In this document: one piece after another, positions 1-9,442 of the stretch | How the letters are laid out: each line of letters begins with the position of its first letter | Position numbering within the stretch: position 1 is the stretch's first letter | NCBI GenBank assembly: GCA_008364785.1 | Contig: VTTJ01000003.1 | Coordinates: 40,544-104,543, forward strand | DNA length: 64,000 nt | Direction of reading: 5' to 3' | DNA from: Bacillus sp. BGMRC 2118 | Lineage (GTDB): Bacteria > Bacillota > Bacilli > Bacillales > SA4 | The notes under the pieces: generated by a model | What the model saw: only the letters and a program-made list of their open reading frames with translations | Told to the model about the DNA's origin: nothing | Database searches by the model: none | Translations under genes and position numbers: made by a program

Positions 1-120
1 TTCACAATCTTGCGAATTCCTACTACTTTCGTTAATATCCCTTCACTTCTTCACGTATTCCTTCAACTTTTTATGAAATCCCTTCACTTTGATGAGAATT
101 CTTACAACTTTTAAATACCT
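1..120. repeat. Imperfect 41-bp tandem repeat, three units, at the window edge
   Basis: The motif TTCAC recurs at 1, 42 and 83, and the motif ACTTT recurs at matching offsets ending near 29, 70 and 111, so the period is exactly 41 bp. Units also share a central ATTCNTNCNACTTT and, for the first two, a terminal ATCCC. The units have diverged and no ORF runs through them convincingly. The array may continue beyond the left edge. It lies downstream of the uvrA terminator. Confidence 0.6.
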
Positions 121-157
121 TCTCTATATCAACAAAGCCTACACTGCAAATGTAAAC

Positions 158-191
158 AAAGAAAATAGAGACCCCAGTAGGAGTCTCTATA
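158..191 (-). terminator. Intrinsic terminator after uvrA
   Basis: On the minus strand an ATAGAGAC / GTCTCTAT stem (165-172 with 183-190) around a 10-nt loop is followed by a short T-run. It sits immediately after the uvrA stop codon. Confidence 0.7.
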
Positions 192-194
192 TAG

Positions 195-3074
195 TTATGC
201 TTGGCCGATGGATTCTAGTTCTTTAAGTCGTGCTTCGGTTCGAGCACGGTCACGTTCTAGTATTGGTTTTAAATAGCGGCCGGTATAGGATTCTTCAATT
301 TTGATAATGTCTTCTGGTGTGCCCACACCGACAATGGTACCACCCTTATCTCCACCTTCAGGACCGATATCCACAATGTAATCCGCTGCTTTAATGACAT
401 CTAGATTATGTTCAATCAGGAGGACGGTATCTCCGTTGTCGACGAGTCGTTGAAGCACTTCTAATAATCTTGCAATGTCATCAACGTGCAGACCGGTTGT
501 CGGTTCATCGAGAATATAAATAGTTCGTCCTGTTGAGCGGCGATGAAGTTCGGAGGCAAGTTTCACACGTTGTGCTTCCCCTCCCGAAAGTGTCGTTGCC
601 GGTTGGCCGAGTTTGACGTAGCCTAGGCCTACATCCATAATCGTTTGCAATTTCCGGTGGATCTTTGGATGATTGGTGAAGAATTCCAGTGCATCCTCAA
701 CCGTCATTGCCAATATATCGGAAATATTTTTGTCTTTATACTTTACCTCAAGTGTTTCACGATTATATCGCTTACCATGACATACTTCACAAGGTACATA
801 TACATCCGGTAAGAAGTGCATTTCGATTTTTATAATTCCATCACCGCGGCATGCTTCACATCTTCCGCCTTTTACGTTAAAGCTGAAGCGACCTTTCTTA
901 TACCCTCTAACCTTTGCTTCATTTGTTGTAGCAAAGAGGTCACGAATGTCATCAAATACACCTGTGTAAGTAGCTGGATTTGATCGAGGAGTACGACCAA
1001 TCGGTGATTGATCGATATCAATGACTTTATCAAGCTGTTCAATACCTTTTACATCCTTATGTGCTCCTGGTTTCACTTTGGAACGGTTAATCTTTTGAGC
1101 TAATGATTTATATAATATTTCGTTAACAAGTGTACTTTTACCGGAACCTGACACACCAGTAACGGAAATAAGTGTACCTAACGGGAATTTTACTTTTACA
1201 TTTTTTAAATTGTTTTCCTTTGCCCCGATAATTTCAATAAATCGTCCATCTGGTTTTCTTCTTTCAAGTGGAAGTGGAATAAACTTTTTCCCTGCTAAAT
1301 ATTGACCTGTGAGAGACTTCGGGTCATTCATGACTTCTTCAGGTGTCCCTGCAGAAATAATTTCTCCACCATGCACGCCTGCTCCAGGGCCAATATCAAT
1401 TAAGTAATCTGCTGCAATCATCGTATCTTCATCATGTTCAACAACAATCAGTGTATTCCCGATATCCCTCATGCTTTGAAGGGTGTGAATGAGACGATCA
1501 TTATCACGTTGATGGAGTCCAATTGATGGCTCATCCAGAATATAGAGTACTCCTGTAAGTCTTGAACCAATTTGAGTGGCTAAACGGATACGTTGAGCTT
1601 CTCCTCCAGATAATGTACCTGCTGCACGGCTCATCGTTAAGTAGTCCAAACCAACGTTCACTAGGAAGCCTAGACGTTCTAGAATTTCACGAATAATCAT
1701 ATGAGCAATTTTTGCTTCCTTCTCTGATAATTCAAGACCCGTTACATAATTGTATGCCTCTGTAATAGAAAGGTCAGTTAAGTGCCCAATATGGTTTCCT
1801 CCAACCTTAACTGCTAAGCTTTCCTTTTTTAGTCGGAAGCCTTTACAGGTAGGACATGAGTGTTCACCCATATACTTTTCCATTTGTTCACGAATATAGT
1901 CCGAGCTTGTTTCTTTATAACGGCGTTCTACATTTCGAATAACACCTTCAAATTCAATGTACCCTTCACGAACTTGACCGAAGTCATTTTCATAATGGAA
2001 GAAGATTTGATCACCTTGGCTACCATAAAGAACGCGGTCCATCAAATGCTTAGGAATGTCCTTCACCGGCATATCCATATCGATACCGTAGTGGTTACAA
2101 ACAGCTTCCAAAAGTTGAGGATAATACTGAGAGCTGGTTGGTTCCCACGGAGCAATGGCATGTTGTTTTAAGCTTAACTCCCAGTCCGGTATGACTAAAT
2201 CCTCATCCACTTCCAGTTTAGAGCCTAATCCATCACAGCTTGGACATGCTCCAAAAGGCGTATTGAACGAGAACATTCTCGGCTCTAGTTCACCTATTGA
2301 AAAACCACACATAGGACATGAGTGATTTTCACTAAAGAGAAGTTCTTCTCCTAAATCCATTACATCAACCATAACTTTTCCTTCGCCTAAGCGAAGGGCT
2401 GTTTCTAAAGAATCGGATAGACGGGCAGCAACTCCCTCTTTCACCACAATACGGTCAACCACTACTTCAATCGAGTGTTTCTTGTTTTTATCCAGTTCAA
2501 TATCATCTGTAAGTTCTAGCATTTCACCATCGACTCGAACGCGGACAAAGCCTTGCTTCTTAATATCATCAATTACCTTGACATGCGCTCCTTTACGGCC
2601 GCTAATGACTGGAGCCAATATTTGCAGCTTTGTACGCTCTGGATACTCAAGAATTCTGTCGACCATTTGTTCAATGGTTTGAGATGATATTTCAATTCCA
2701 TGTTCAGGACAAATCGGTCGTCCAACACGGGCAAATAATAAACGAAGGTAATCATAAATTTCCGTCACAGTTCCAACAGTTGAACGCGGATTACGGCTCG
2801 TTGTTTTTTGATCAATTGAAATGGCTGGAGAGAGCCCTTCAATCACATCTACATCTGGCTTGTCCATTTGACCTAAAAATTGACGGGCATAGGCTGATAA
2901 TGACTCGACATATCGTCTTTGACCTTCCGCATAGATTGTGTCAAATGCCAATGAGGATTTTCCCGAACCGGATAAGCCTGTAATGACAACAAGCTTATCT
3001 CTCGGAATGGTTACATCTATATTTTTTAGATTGTGTGCTCTCGCACCTTTTACGACGATTTTATCCATGACCAT
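195..3074 (-). CDS. uvrA: Excinuclease ABC subunit UvrA
   Basis: UvrA is the DNA-lesion-sensing ATPase of nucleotide excision repair. It forms a dimer, scans DNA with UvrB and loads UvrB at the damage. The 959-residue product has the usual length and shows two ABC modules: Walker A GLSGSGKS at residues 33-40 and GVSGSGKST near 640, and signature motifs [12 protein letters not shown] near 490 and [12 protein letters not shown] near 830. A zinc finger uses C253, C256, C277 and C280, and a second CxxC...CxxC pair lies near 740-765. It follows uvrB by 6 nt, so the two are one operon; the GGAAGG ribosome site lies inside the uvrB end. The first ATG (MVMDK) fits that site; a second ATG two codons later is possible. 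All key motifs are intact. Regulation is probably by LexA, but no operator was identified here. Confidence 0.98.
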   Translation of the reverse strand: MVMDKIVVKGARAHNLKNIDVTIPRDKLVVITGLSGSGKSSLAFDTIYAEGQRRYVESLSAYARQFLGQMDKPDVDVIEGLSPAISIDQKTTSRNPRSTVGTVTEIYDYLRLLFARVGRPICPEHGIEISSQTIEQMVDRILEYPERTKLQILAPVISGRKGAHVKVIDDIKKQGFVRVRVDGEMLELTDDIELDKNKKHSIEVVVDRIVVKEGVAARLSDSLETALRLGEGKVMVDVMDLGEELLFSENHSCPMCGFSIGELEPRMFSFNTPFGACPSCDGLGSKLEVDEDLVIPDWELSLKQHAIAPWEPTSSQYYPQLLEAVCNHYGIDMDMPVKDIPKHLMDRVLYGSQGDQIFFHYENDFGQVREGYIEFEGVIRNVERRYKETSSDYIREQMEKYMGEHSCPTCKGFRLKKESLAVKVGGNHIGHLTDLSITEAYNYVTGLELSEKEAKIAHMIIREILERLGFLVNVGLDYLTMSRAAGTLSGGEAQRIRLATQIGSRLTGVLYILDEPSIGLHQRDNDRLIHTLQSMRDIGNTLIVVEHDEDTMIAADYLIDIGPGAGVHGGEIISAGTPEEVMNDPKSLTGQYLAGKKFIPLPLERRKPDGRFIEIIGAKENNLKNVKVKFPLGTLISVTGVSGSGKSTLVNEILYKSLAQKINRSKVKPGAHKDVKGIEQLDKVIDIDQSPIGRTPRSNPATYTGVFDDIRDLFATTNEAKVRGYKKGRFSFNVKGGRCEACRGDGIIKIEMHFLPDVYVPCEVCHGKRYNRETLEVKYKDKNISDILAMTVEDALEFFTNHPKIHRKLQTIMDVGLGYVKLGQPATTLSGGEAQRVKLASELHRRSTGRTIYILDEPTTGLHVDDIARLLEVLQRLVDNGDTVLLIEHNLDVIKAADYIVDIGPEGGDKGGTIVGVGTPEDIIKIEESYTGRYLKPILERDRARTEARLKELESIGQA

Positions 3075-3080
3075 TGTTCG

Positions 3081-5060
3081 TTATTTTCCTTCCGCTTTCA
3101 GTTCTAAAAGTAAGTCACGTAGTTCAGCAGCACGTTCGAAGTTCAGTGCCTTTGCTGCTTCCTTCATTTCTACTTCAAGACTTGCCAATAATTTCTCACG
3201 CTCTGGCTTTGTTAACTTAGACAGCTTCGGCGTTAATTCGTATTGCTCCTCTTCCTCTGCTGCTACTGTCGCACGTATCACATCTCGAATATTTTTCTGT
3301 ATCGTTTTCGGTGTGATTCCATGTTCTAGATTGTAGGCTTCCTGTGTTGCACGACGGCGCTTTGTCTCATTGATGGCAATTTCCATTGAGTTCGTGATGC
3401 GATCTGCATACATGATCACATGACCATTTTCATTACGAGCTGCACGTCCAATCGTTTGAATTAATGAACGCTCAGATCGCAGGAATCCTTCCTTATCGGC
3501 ATCCAGAATAGCAACCAGTGATACTTCAGGAATATCTAATCCTTCTCTAAGAAGGTTAATTCCAATAAGCACATCAAATTTCCCTAAACGAAGATCTCGA
3601 ATGATTTCAATTCGCTCTAACGTTTTAATTTCAGAGTGTAAGTAATTCACCTTAATTCCTAGTTCCTTTAAGTAATTAGTTAGGTCCTCTGACATTTTCT
3701 TCGTTAACGTTGTCACTAAGACACGTTCGTTCCGTTCAATTCGTGTATGTATTTCTCCAAGTAAATCGTCAATTTGCCCTTTAATTGGACGCACATCAAT
3801 TGTCGGGTCAAGAAGTCCGGTTGGACGGATAATTTGCTGGATCATCTCCGGACTGTGTTCTTGTTCATAAGGTCCAGGTGTAGCTGAAACATAAACAATT
3901 TGATTAATGTGTTTTTCAAATTCGTCGAACATTAACGGACGGTTGTCCATCGCGGACGGTAATCTGAAACCATGATCAACTAGGACAGATTTCCGTGCTC
4001 TGTCACCATTGTACATGGCTCTAATTTGAGGAACGGTAACATGTGATTCATCGACTACAATTAAGAAATCCTTTGGAAAGAAGTCAATTAATGTGTACGG
4101 CGTTGAACCGGAAGGACGTAACGTTAAGTGTCTCGAGTAGTTCTCAATTCCGGAACAAAAGCCCATTTCACGCATCATTTCTAAATCATATCGTGTACGT
4201 TGTTCAAGACGTTGTGCCTCTAAGAGCTTTCCATTCTCATGCATTTCTGCCAAACGTTCTTCCAGCTCTTTTTCAATATTTTCAATAGCGACCTTCATTT
4301 TCTCTTCACGTGTAACGAAGTGGGATGCAGGGAAAATGGATACGTGCTCACGTTCAGCAATAATTTCACCTGTCAATGCGTCAACTTCACGAATACGATC
4401 AACTTCGTCTCCGAAAAACTCGACGCGAATACAATGCTCATCTCGAGAAGCCGGGAAAATTTCCACAACATCTCCTCGTACGCGAAATGTACCACGTTGG
4501 AAATCAATATCATTCCGTGCATATTGGATGTCAACCAAATCTCGTAACAACTGGTTACGCTCTTTTTCCATACCTGTTCGGATTGGTACGACCATTTCAC
4601 GGTATTCTTCCGGTGAACCTAAACCATAAATACACGATACACTGGCAATGATGATTACATCTTTTCGTTCAATTAAAGCAGATGTTGCAGCATGCCTTAA
4701 TTTATCAATTTCATCATTGATAGAAGCATCCTTTTCAATAAACGTATCTGTTTGTGGGACGTAGGCTTCCGGCTGATAGTAATCATAGTAACTAACGAAA
4801 TATTCAACTGCATTATTCGGAAAAAATTCCTTGAACTCACTGTATAGCTGTCCTGCTAACGTTTTGTTATGGGCGATAATTAGCGTCGGCTTGTTCACTT
4901 CTTTTATAAGATTGGAAATCGTAAACGTTTTTCCTGTACCTGTTGCCCCTAGCAACGTCTGATGCTTTTTGTTGTTCTTAATGCCTTCCACTAGCTGTTT
5001 AATAGCCCTTGGCTGATCTCCCGAGGGAGAATAAGCTGAGACTAATTCGAACTGATCCAC
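3081..5060 (-). CDS. uvrB: Excinuclease ABC subunit UvrB
   Basis: UvrB is the helicase-like damage-verification subunit that receives DNA from UvrA and recruits UvrC. The 659-residue protein has Walker A GATGTGKT at about 38-45, the beta-hairpin [10 protein letters not shown] near 93-102, the DESH helicase motif near 330, helicase motif VI (QTIGRAARN) and a C-terminal UVR motif for UvrC binding. The start is taken as the GTG at 5058-5060 (VDQFELVS...): AGGAGG lies at 5068-5073, seven bases upstream, and homologues begin at this point. An in-frame ATG at 5084 would put the ribosome site inside the gene. It heads the uvrB-uvrA operon; the upstream 650 bp hold two repeat elements rather than genes. 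Confidence 0.97.
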   Translation of the reverse strand: MDQFELVSAYSPSGDQPRAIKQLVEGIKNNKKHQTLLGATGTGKTFTISNLIKEVNKPTLIIAHNKTLAGQLYSEFKEFFPNNAVEYFVSYYDYYQPEAYVPQTDTFIEKDASINDEIDKLRHAATSALIERKDVIIIASVSCIYGLGSPEEYREMVVPIRTGMEKERNQLLRDLVDIQYARNDIDFQRGTFRVRGDVVEIFPASRDEHCIRVEFFGDEVDRIREVDALTGEIIAEREHVSIFPASHFVTREEKMKVAIENIEKELEERLAEMHENGKLLEAQRLEQRTRYDLEMMREMGFCSGIENYSRHLTLRPSGSTPYTLIDFFPKDFLIVVDESHVTVPQIRAMYNGDRARKSVLVDHGFRLPSAMDNRPLMFDEFEKHINQIVYVSATPGPYEQEHSPEMIQQIIRPTGLLDPTIDVRPIKGQIDDLLGEIHTRIERNERVLVTTLTKKMSEDLTNYLKELGIKVNYLHSEIKTLERIEIIRDLRLGKFDVLIGINLLREGLDIPEVSLVAILDADKEGFLRSERSLIQTIGRAARNENGHVIMYADRITNSMEIAINETKRRRATQEAYNLEHGITPKTIQKNIRDVIRATVAAEEEEQYELTPKLSKLTKPEREKLLASLEVEMKEAAKALNFERAAELRDLLLELKAEGK

Positions 5061-5067
5061 ACGAAAG

Positions 5068-5073
5068 CCTCCT
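5068..5073 (-). promoter_or_regulatory. Ribosome binding site that fixes the GTG start of uvrB
   Basis: A perfect AGGAGG on the minus strand lies 7 nt before GTG at 5058-5060, and it falls inside the longer open frame that begins at 5084. Confidence 0.85.
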
Positions 5074-5177
5074 ATCCTTTTCATCTATTTTCTATTGTAA
5101 CAACTTCTATGTAAAAAACCAAGAAATATGAGAACAAATATTCGATTGAATTTGGGAAAGATTTCTTTTTTTCATTT

Positions 5178-5365
5178 GGCTCTGTTAAACCTTGTTGTTG
5201 ATTTTCGTTCCAGGACACTCGCCGGATACCGCGGGCGGGTTTGGAAGCCTCCTCGGCGCTTCTCGCCTGCATGAGTCTCCCTTACCGCGCTTCTCCCGCA
5301 GGAGTCTCGCGTCCTTTCACTTCAAACAACTCTGCTAAATATCAACACTGTACTTTAACACAGCC
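5178..5365. mobile_element. MITE-like GC-rich intergenic element with imperfect terminal inverted repeats
   Basis: The 188-bp segment is much richer in G+C than its surroundings. It begins with GGCTCTGTTAAACC and ends with a sequence whose reverse complement begins GGCTGTGTTAAAG, so the ends form an imperfect inverted repeat of about 23 bp that also shares a TTG end. The interior carries multiple CGCGGGCGG / CTCCTGCGGGAG-type hairpins. I recognise its core (reading TCCTGGAACG on the minus strand) as a recurrent intergenic sequence of Bacillaceae genomes; this is from memory. No transposase is encoded. Confidence 0.6.
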
Positions 5366-5490
5366 TTTCATTTCAATTAGACTTCATTCGTATTGACTGT
5401 TGTTACCGGCTATAGCGAGTACCCCGTTCATTATGTATAGGATTACTAGCAAAAATGTTTACGAAAAAAATCTTAACAAAAGACTGGTTA

Positions 5491-5669
5491 CGTATAGATT
5501 TTTGCTTTCTCATAAAAATCTCAGGAAGCTGGATTTTAACCTTAGTATCGAGTGATCACTATATATAAAGAGAGTTGCTCTTTTCTAATTCAACCTCATT
5601 TTGCTTCTAAAACTGGTTGTACACCAAAAATAATTGTACTTAAAGCAACAAAGTTTTAGAAAAGAGCCT
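5491..5669 (+). repeat. Structured dispersed repeat, copy 1 of 3
   Basis: Related copies are at 13242-13418 (same orientation) and 51024-51198 (opposite). Shared blocks include ATCTCAGGAAGC, CCTTAG, TTGCTCTTTTCTAAT, TCTAAAACTGG and a terminal GTTTTAGAAA-GAGCC. Internal inverted repeats pair ATAAAAATC with GATTTTNAC, GCTCTTTTCTAA with TTAGAAAAGAGC, and TCTAAAAC with GTTTTAGA. Each copy is in an intergenic region. Confidence 0.75.
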
Positions 5670-5672
5670 AAT

Positions 5673-5700
5673 AAAAAAACGCCTATCCACAGGATAGACG
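5673..5700 (-). terminator. Intrinsic terminator after the D-Ala-D-Ala carboxypeptidase
   Basis: Minus-strand stem CGTCTATCC / GGATAGGCG with a TGT loop, followed by seven T. Confidence 0.8.
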
Positions 5701-5709
5701 TAATGACCG

Positions 5710-6744
5710 CTAATTATGATAGCGTTGAACATTATTCTTTTTACGAACGCGTAGAAATATAACTCCACCGGCAATCACGATAAGTGTTACTGGTATAATC
5801 CACATTGGTAATTCTTCTTTTGTCTTTATGCTCTCAGGTCCAATTTCTTTTACTACTTTTTTCATTTCACTTGGCTGTTCTTCAGGAGTCACTTCTACTG
5901 GAACTAGAGACGGGTCATAATGGTTAAAACCGTAATCAAGTAACGCAATAGTGTCTTTGTAGGATCTATTTTTCCCACTCGCATTTAACGTCACTGCAAT
6001 AAGGCGAATACCATTACGCTCGGCAACTGTTACTAACGTTTGACCTGCCTTTTGCACGTATCCGTTCTTTCCGCCCAGCATTCCTTCATATGGCATGACC
6101 TGAAAAAGCTTATGATGATTAATGAGCGTTGTATCCCAGCTTTCACCGTCCCACTCTAACGTTTCTACACCAATCATTTCTAAAAACTTTTCATTTTTTA
6201 GAGCATATCGCGTAATCTCAGCCATATCAGATGCAGTTGTATAATGATGCTCATCAAAAAGGCCATGAGGGTTTGTAAACGTTGTATTTTCTACTCCAAC
6301 TTGTTCTCGTACAAATGTATTCATACGGTGTGCAAACTGTGCCACACTGCCATCAATATGCTCCGCAATGGCTACGGCTGCATCGTTACCAGAGTTAATG
6401 AGCATTCCGAGTAACAACTTTTCAAGAGGAGCCGTTTCTCCTTCTTCAAGGTACACACGTGTGCCTTCAACATGACGCGCATTGCTACTGACCGTTACGA
6501 CTTCTTCCAAATCAGCTGATTCCAACGCGACAATGGCTGTGACGAGCTTCGTTATGCTTGCAGGGTACATTTGCTTTTCGCTTTGTTTTTCATAAACAGG
6601 GTAACCTGTATTAGCATCTATTAAAATGGCGCTTTCGCTATTAATGACTGTATCTAGGTCCACATTGTCCTCCGCCTTTACAACGAAAGGACCAACATAA
6701 TGGAATAGGATGGTGATGATTAGTATAATTGCAGCTTTCTTCAT
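5710..6744 (-). CDS. D-alanyl-D-alanine carboxypeptidase (peptidase S11 family), membrane anchored
   Basis: Low-molecular-weight penicillin-binding protein that trims the terminal D-Ala of peptidoglycan stem peptides outside the membrane. The 344-residue product has a signal segment (about 1-24), the active-site SxxK as PASITK near 63-68, an SGN motif near 120, and a C-terminal hydrophobic segment near 312-332 followed by a basic tail (RVRKKNN), which fits membrane anchoring. The third penicillin-binding motif reads KNG rather than the usual KTG; this substitution is known in some Bacillus homologues from memory. The start is the ATG at 6742-6744, preceded by GGAGG at 5-nt spacing; a longer frame begins at 6756. 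It is a single-gene unit with its own terminator. DacF-like is the closest description, but the exact paralogue is not resolved. Confidence 0.9.
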   Translation of the reverse strand: MKKAAIILIITILFHYVGPFVVKAEDNVDLDTVINSESAILIDANTGYPVYEKQSEKQMYPASITKLVTAIVALESADLEEVVTVSSNARHVEGTRVYLEEGETAPLEKLLLGMLINSGNDAAVAIAEHIDGSVAQFAHRMNTFVREQVGVENTTFTNPHGLFDEHHYTTASDMAEITRYALKNEKFLEMIGVETLEWDGESWDTTLINHHKLFQVMPYEGMLGGKNGYVQKAGQTLVTVAERNGIRLIAVTLNASGKNRSYKDTIALLDYGFNHYDPSLVPVEVTPEEQPSEMKKVVKEIGPESIKTKEELPMWIIPVTLIVIAGGVIFLRVRKKNNVQRYHN

Positions 6745-6928
6745 GACTACCTCCATTAGTTTGTATCATAACTACGATACCATAAATCATGATAGATGGA
6801 AGAGCTCTGAGTAAAAATGTTTTTGGGAATGCATCTCTTAAATAGATTGGATGGAACACTTTGGAAGTTTGCTATTATTCTTTGAAACTTCATCACACAT
6901 AATTTTGTTTTAGTCACAGAATCCCCAT

Positions 6929-6958
6929 AAAAAAGGTGACCCAAAAGAGTCACCTTTC
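6929..6958 (-). terminator. Intrinsic terminator after the efflux operon
   Basis: Minus-strand stem GGTGAC / GTCACC followed by six T, overlapping the end of the EmrE-like gene. Confidence 0.75.
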
Positions 6959-7909
6959 ACTGCTAATCACCGAATTATCTACTAGTTTCACTTTCTTTTT
7001 TCCTAATAAACTATGCAAAATCATCCCAATCACGACGAGCACAATTCCGAACATTGAAGTTGCCGATGGCATGGGTATGGAAAGTACCAGCATCTCTCCT
7101 ATCATGACAAACACTACCTGTGCTGACTGTGTTGCCTCTACGCCAGCGAGTTTTGTGCTATCGTCCTTCACCAATTCTGTGGCGAAAAAGAAAAGGAGAG
7201 TCGCAATGATCCCTGATGAAATGGCGACAATAAAAGATTGAAAGACTTGATCCGTAGAAGGAGCACCGACTGTCACACCTCCGATGACTGAAAGAACAAG
7301 CCATAAAGGCAGAGAAGCAAGTGTCATTCCAAGCACACGTTGAAAGGTATCCAGCTGCCCTGAATACAGCTCCATCATTTTTCGATTTCCTAATGGATAC
7401 GCAAATGCTGCCACCATGACGGGAAGCATACCGACTAAAAATAACTGAAGTGTGAGCCCTCCTTTTGCATTTTCCCATTGCAAGAGGATGATTCCTAATA
7501 CAATTAAACTTGAAAATAGCAAACTATTGATTGGAATTTTTCTTCGGGTACCGTTCGACTCTAGAAACAGAGGGGTTAAGAACACCCCTGCTATAATGGT
7601 AAACTGCCAGGTGCTCGCGACTAGCCAGCCTGGTCCAGAAGCTGCAGCAAATGTGATGGGTCCATAAAACAGACCGAAGCCAACAAAACTCCAAATGAGC
7701 CAAGGTAACGGTTTTCGAACAAGCTCCTTACTCAGTTGTTTCAAGTTCCCTCTCCACCATACAATCAAAACGAGGAAAGGAACCATGAAGAAATAGCGAA
7801 GTGATGCACTCCATAGCCAGCTTCCACCAGAGAGCTCCATAGACCGGTTTAAAATAAACGTCACTGCAAAAAATACAGAAGATAAGATCCCAATCAAAAT
7901 TGCCTTCAC
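6950..7909 (-). CDS. EmrE-type multidrug resistance efflux transporter (drug/metabolite transporter superfamily)
   Basis: The 319-residue protein is almost entirely hydrophobic and has about ten predicted membrane segments, the layout of ten-helix drug/metabolite transporters. The Pfam-type 'multidrug resistance efflux transporter' family is the best match by sequence flavour (N-terminal GILSSVFFAVTFILNRSME, internal YPLGNRKMMEL). Substrate cannot be read from the sequence. Its ATG overlaps the stop of the upstream MFS gene by four bases (7906-7909), so the two are translationally coupled. Both therefore fall under the leader and attenuator at 9121-9303. A basic C-terminal tail (LLGKKKVK) follows the last helix. 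A metabolite exporter is an alternative function. Confidence 0.85.
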   Translation of the reverse strand: MKAILIGILSSVFFAVTFILNRSMELSGGSWLWSASLRYFFMVPFLVLIVWWRGNLKQLSKELVRKPLPWLIWSFVGFGLFYGPITFAAASGPGWLVASTWQFTIIAGVFLTPLFLESNGTRRKIPINSLLFSSLIVLGIILLQWENAKGGLTLQLFLVGMLPVMVAAFAYPLGNRKMMELYSGQLDTFQRVLGMTLASLPLWLVLSVIGGVTVGAPSTDQVFQSFIVAISSGIIATLLFFFATELVKDDSTKLAGVEATQSAQVVFVMIGEMLVLSIPMPSATSMFGIVLVVIGMILHSLLGKKKVKLVDNSVISSER

Positions 7910-9099
7910 GCTTGCACCTCCTCCTTTACTTTCGTAATGATGATCCCTGTTAAACCGGATGCAAGTATCATACCGATCCCCAGCACCATGAATGTCGTAT
8001 AAAGAGAGAAATCAGTTAGTAAACCAATTAACGGTTTTACAATCATGCCTATTATTCCTCCGACAAAACTAATAATGGACAACACTGTTGCCCGGTTCTC
8101 ATCTGAAATACGTTCATTAATGAGTGACCGATAGACAGGCTCTTTCATTGAATGAAAGACTTGAATAAAGCCAAACATGATTATTCCAATTGTTACAGGT
8201 GGGAAAAATGATAAAGAGACTAGTAGTACACCAGGTAGGGCAGTCGAGACTATGAGGACCACCGACTGGCCAAGCTTCTCACGTAGTGCTGGTACACAAA
8301 CTAATCCAACTGTTGTAAAGCCATTCACGACGAGCATAATGATTCCAAAATACTTTATATCAATTTCATAATCTATAAATAATGGTTGGTTTAAGTACAC
8401 TAAACTAAATACGACTCCAAAGGAAAAGGATTGAACTCCTTGCAGTAGGAGTAACGTAGGATATTGACGAAATACAGATAGAATGGTCGTCTTTGCTTTT
8501 TGAGCATTGTTCACGACCTCTTCTACCTCTGTTAATTGAAACGTTAACGCACAGGCAATGACAAGTGAAATACACGTTACATAGAGAGGCAGCTCGAGAG
8601 AATATTCTGCTAGCCAACCGCCAACCGGAAGACTGACAATCATCGCTGCCGTAACAGCTGCTCCTGTTAATGAAAAAGCATAGTCTGCTGATTTTTCCTT
8701 TTTCTCCCGCTTCAGATCATCATAAATTAGTGCTGAATCAGCACCAGACATCGCAGCAATACCGATTCCATATAAAATGGATTCTACGACAAACCAAAAG
8801 TAGTGGTGACTGAATGCCAAAATAAATGAACTTATCGTATATAAAAAAACCGAAAAAGTAACGAGCTTCTTCCTGCCAACCTTATCAGCAAGCTTACCTG
8901 AAGGGATTTCAAAAATAAAAATGGCAGCTGATAGAAAGCTTTCTAGAAGGAAAATCTCAAAGTAACTAAGACCACGTTCTTTTAAAAAAAGTGTATAGAT
9001 CGTTGTGTAAAACGTTAGCGAATAAAAGAAGGTTACAAAAGTTAAAATTCGAACATTTCGAAATCCGAACATCTCTTTATATTTATATATAGTTTGCAC
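7906..9099 (-). CDS. MFS transporter, probable drug efflux pump
   Basis: Major facilitator superfamily protein of 397 residues with twelve predicted helices. The loop between helices 2 and 3 carries the superfamily motif as GKLADKVGRKK near residue 68-78, which supports a proton-coupled antiporter. The start is GTG at 9097-9099, with AAAGGGTGAT just upstream. The gene is first in a two-gene operon with an EmrE-like transporter. Upstream is a leader with a short peptide and mutually exclusive hairpins, so expression is probably induced when ribosomes stall, as known for several Bacillus antibiotic-resistance operons. The substrate is unknown; a role in exporting a ribosome-targeting compound is an inference from the leader only. 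Confidence 0.88.
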   Translation of the reverse strand: MQTIYKYKEMFGFRNVRILTFVTFFYSLTFYTTIYTLFLKERGLSYFEIFLLESFLSAAIFIFEIPSGKLADKVGRKKLVTFSVFLYTISSFILAFSHHYFWFVVESILYGIGIAAMSGADSALIYDDLKREKKEKSADYAFSLTGAAVTAAMIVSLPVGGWLAEYSLELPLYVTCISLVIACALTFQLTEVEEVVNNAQKAKTTILSVFRQYPTLLLLQGVQSFSFGVVFSLVYLNQPLFIDYEIDIKYFGIIMLVVNGFTTVGLVCVPALREKLGQSVVLIVSTALPGVLLVSLSFFPPVTIGIIMFGFIQVFHSMKEPVYRSLINERISDENRATVLSIISFVGGIIGMIVKPLIGLLTDFSLYTTFMVLGIGMILASGLTGIIITKVKEEVQA

Positions 9100-9120
9100 T
9101 GAATATCACCCTTTGAAATG

Positions 9121-9183
9121 AAATAAAGTCATGGTAAATTCACCATGACCAAAGAAGACCGTCTATAGCCTATCTGTCATAAT
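9121..9183 (-). promoter_or_regulatory. Attenuator: terminator and competing antiterminator hairpins before the MFS gene
   Basis: On the minus strand GTCATGGT (9142-9149) pairs perfectly with ACCATGAC (9128-9135) around a GAATTT loop, and TTTATTT follows: a terminator. The same GTCATGGT can instead pair over eight positions, two of them G-U, with ATTATGAC at 9176-9183 upstream, which would prevent termination. Further upstream hairpins are ATAAAGGG/CCCTTTAT (9217-9245) and GGGGCGC/GCGCC (about 9245-9272). Confidence 0.6.
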
Positions 9184-9276
9184 GGAAATTCCACTTGTGT
9201 TAAAGTACGTTTTCGTGTGATAAAGGGCAGACTTTCCCCTTTATAGGCGCTACGCGTTTTTTTTGCGCCCCGAAAA

Positions 9277-9303
9277 CTAGTTACTTCGAACACAACAGAA
9301 CAT
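9277..9303 (-). CDS. Leader peptide MFCCVRSN of the efflux operon
   Basis: An eight-codon frame (ATG 9301-9303, stop TAG 9277-9279) follows a strong GAGGTGA ribosome site at 9309-9315 and lies only about 24 nt downstream of a predicted promoter start. It sits just before a chain of alternative hairpins and a terminator leading to the MFS/EmrE genes. The arrangement matches ribosome-mediated attenuation leaders. Expression and the stalling agent are inferred. Confidence 0.5.
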   Translation of the reverse strand: MFCCVRSN

Positions 9304-9333
9304 CCACTTCACCTCATTTCAACTGATAATTTC

Positions 9334-9362
9334 ACTATAATTTACATTGGAATATTTTACAA
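9334..9362 (-). promoter_or_regulatory. Candidate sigma-A promoter of the efflux operon
   Basis: TTGTAA (9357-9362), 17-nt spacer, TATAGT (9334-9339) on the minus strand. Transcription would begin just before the leader-peptide ribosome site. Confidence 0.55.
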
Positions 9363-9413
9363 GAACAAAAAATTCACGCAATATATTTATGAATCTACTA
9401 ATTTTACTAGCAA

Positions 9414-9442
9414 ATTAAAAAAGCCAGCATTTTCTGCTGGCT
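9414..9442 (-). terminator. Intrinsic terminator after the GGDEF-EAL gene
   Basis: Minus-strand stem GCCAGCA / TGCTGGC with a GAAAA loop, then a T-run. It marks the end of the chemosensory island transcript. Confidence 0.8.

Noticed and set aside
1..120. The 41-bp repeat as a CRISPR array
   Set aside because: Units are contiguous and diverged, without constant repeats separated by unique spacers, and no cas gene is present.
1860..2171. Plus-strand ORFs opposite uvrA and uvrB
   Set aside because: They are antisense shadows of strongly coding genes, with no ribosome sites or known motifs.
5081..5272. A 63-codon minus-strand ORF upstream of uvrB
   Set aside because: It lies in the MITE-like element, has no ribosome site, and resembles frames found by chance in GC-rich repeats.
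6756..6953. A 65-codon minus-strand ORF upstream of the carboxypeptidase
   Set aside because: It has no ribosome site and covers the region between the efflux terminator and the true start at 6744.
9217..9272. The stacked hairpins before the MFS gene as a guanidine or manganese riboswitch
   Set aside because: The conserved sequence blocks of these riboswitch families are not found; the leader peptide explains the arrangement better.
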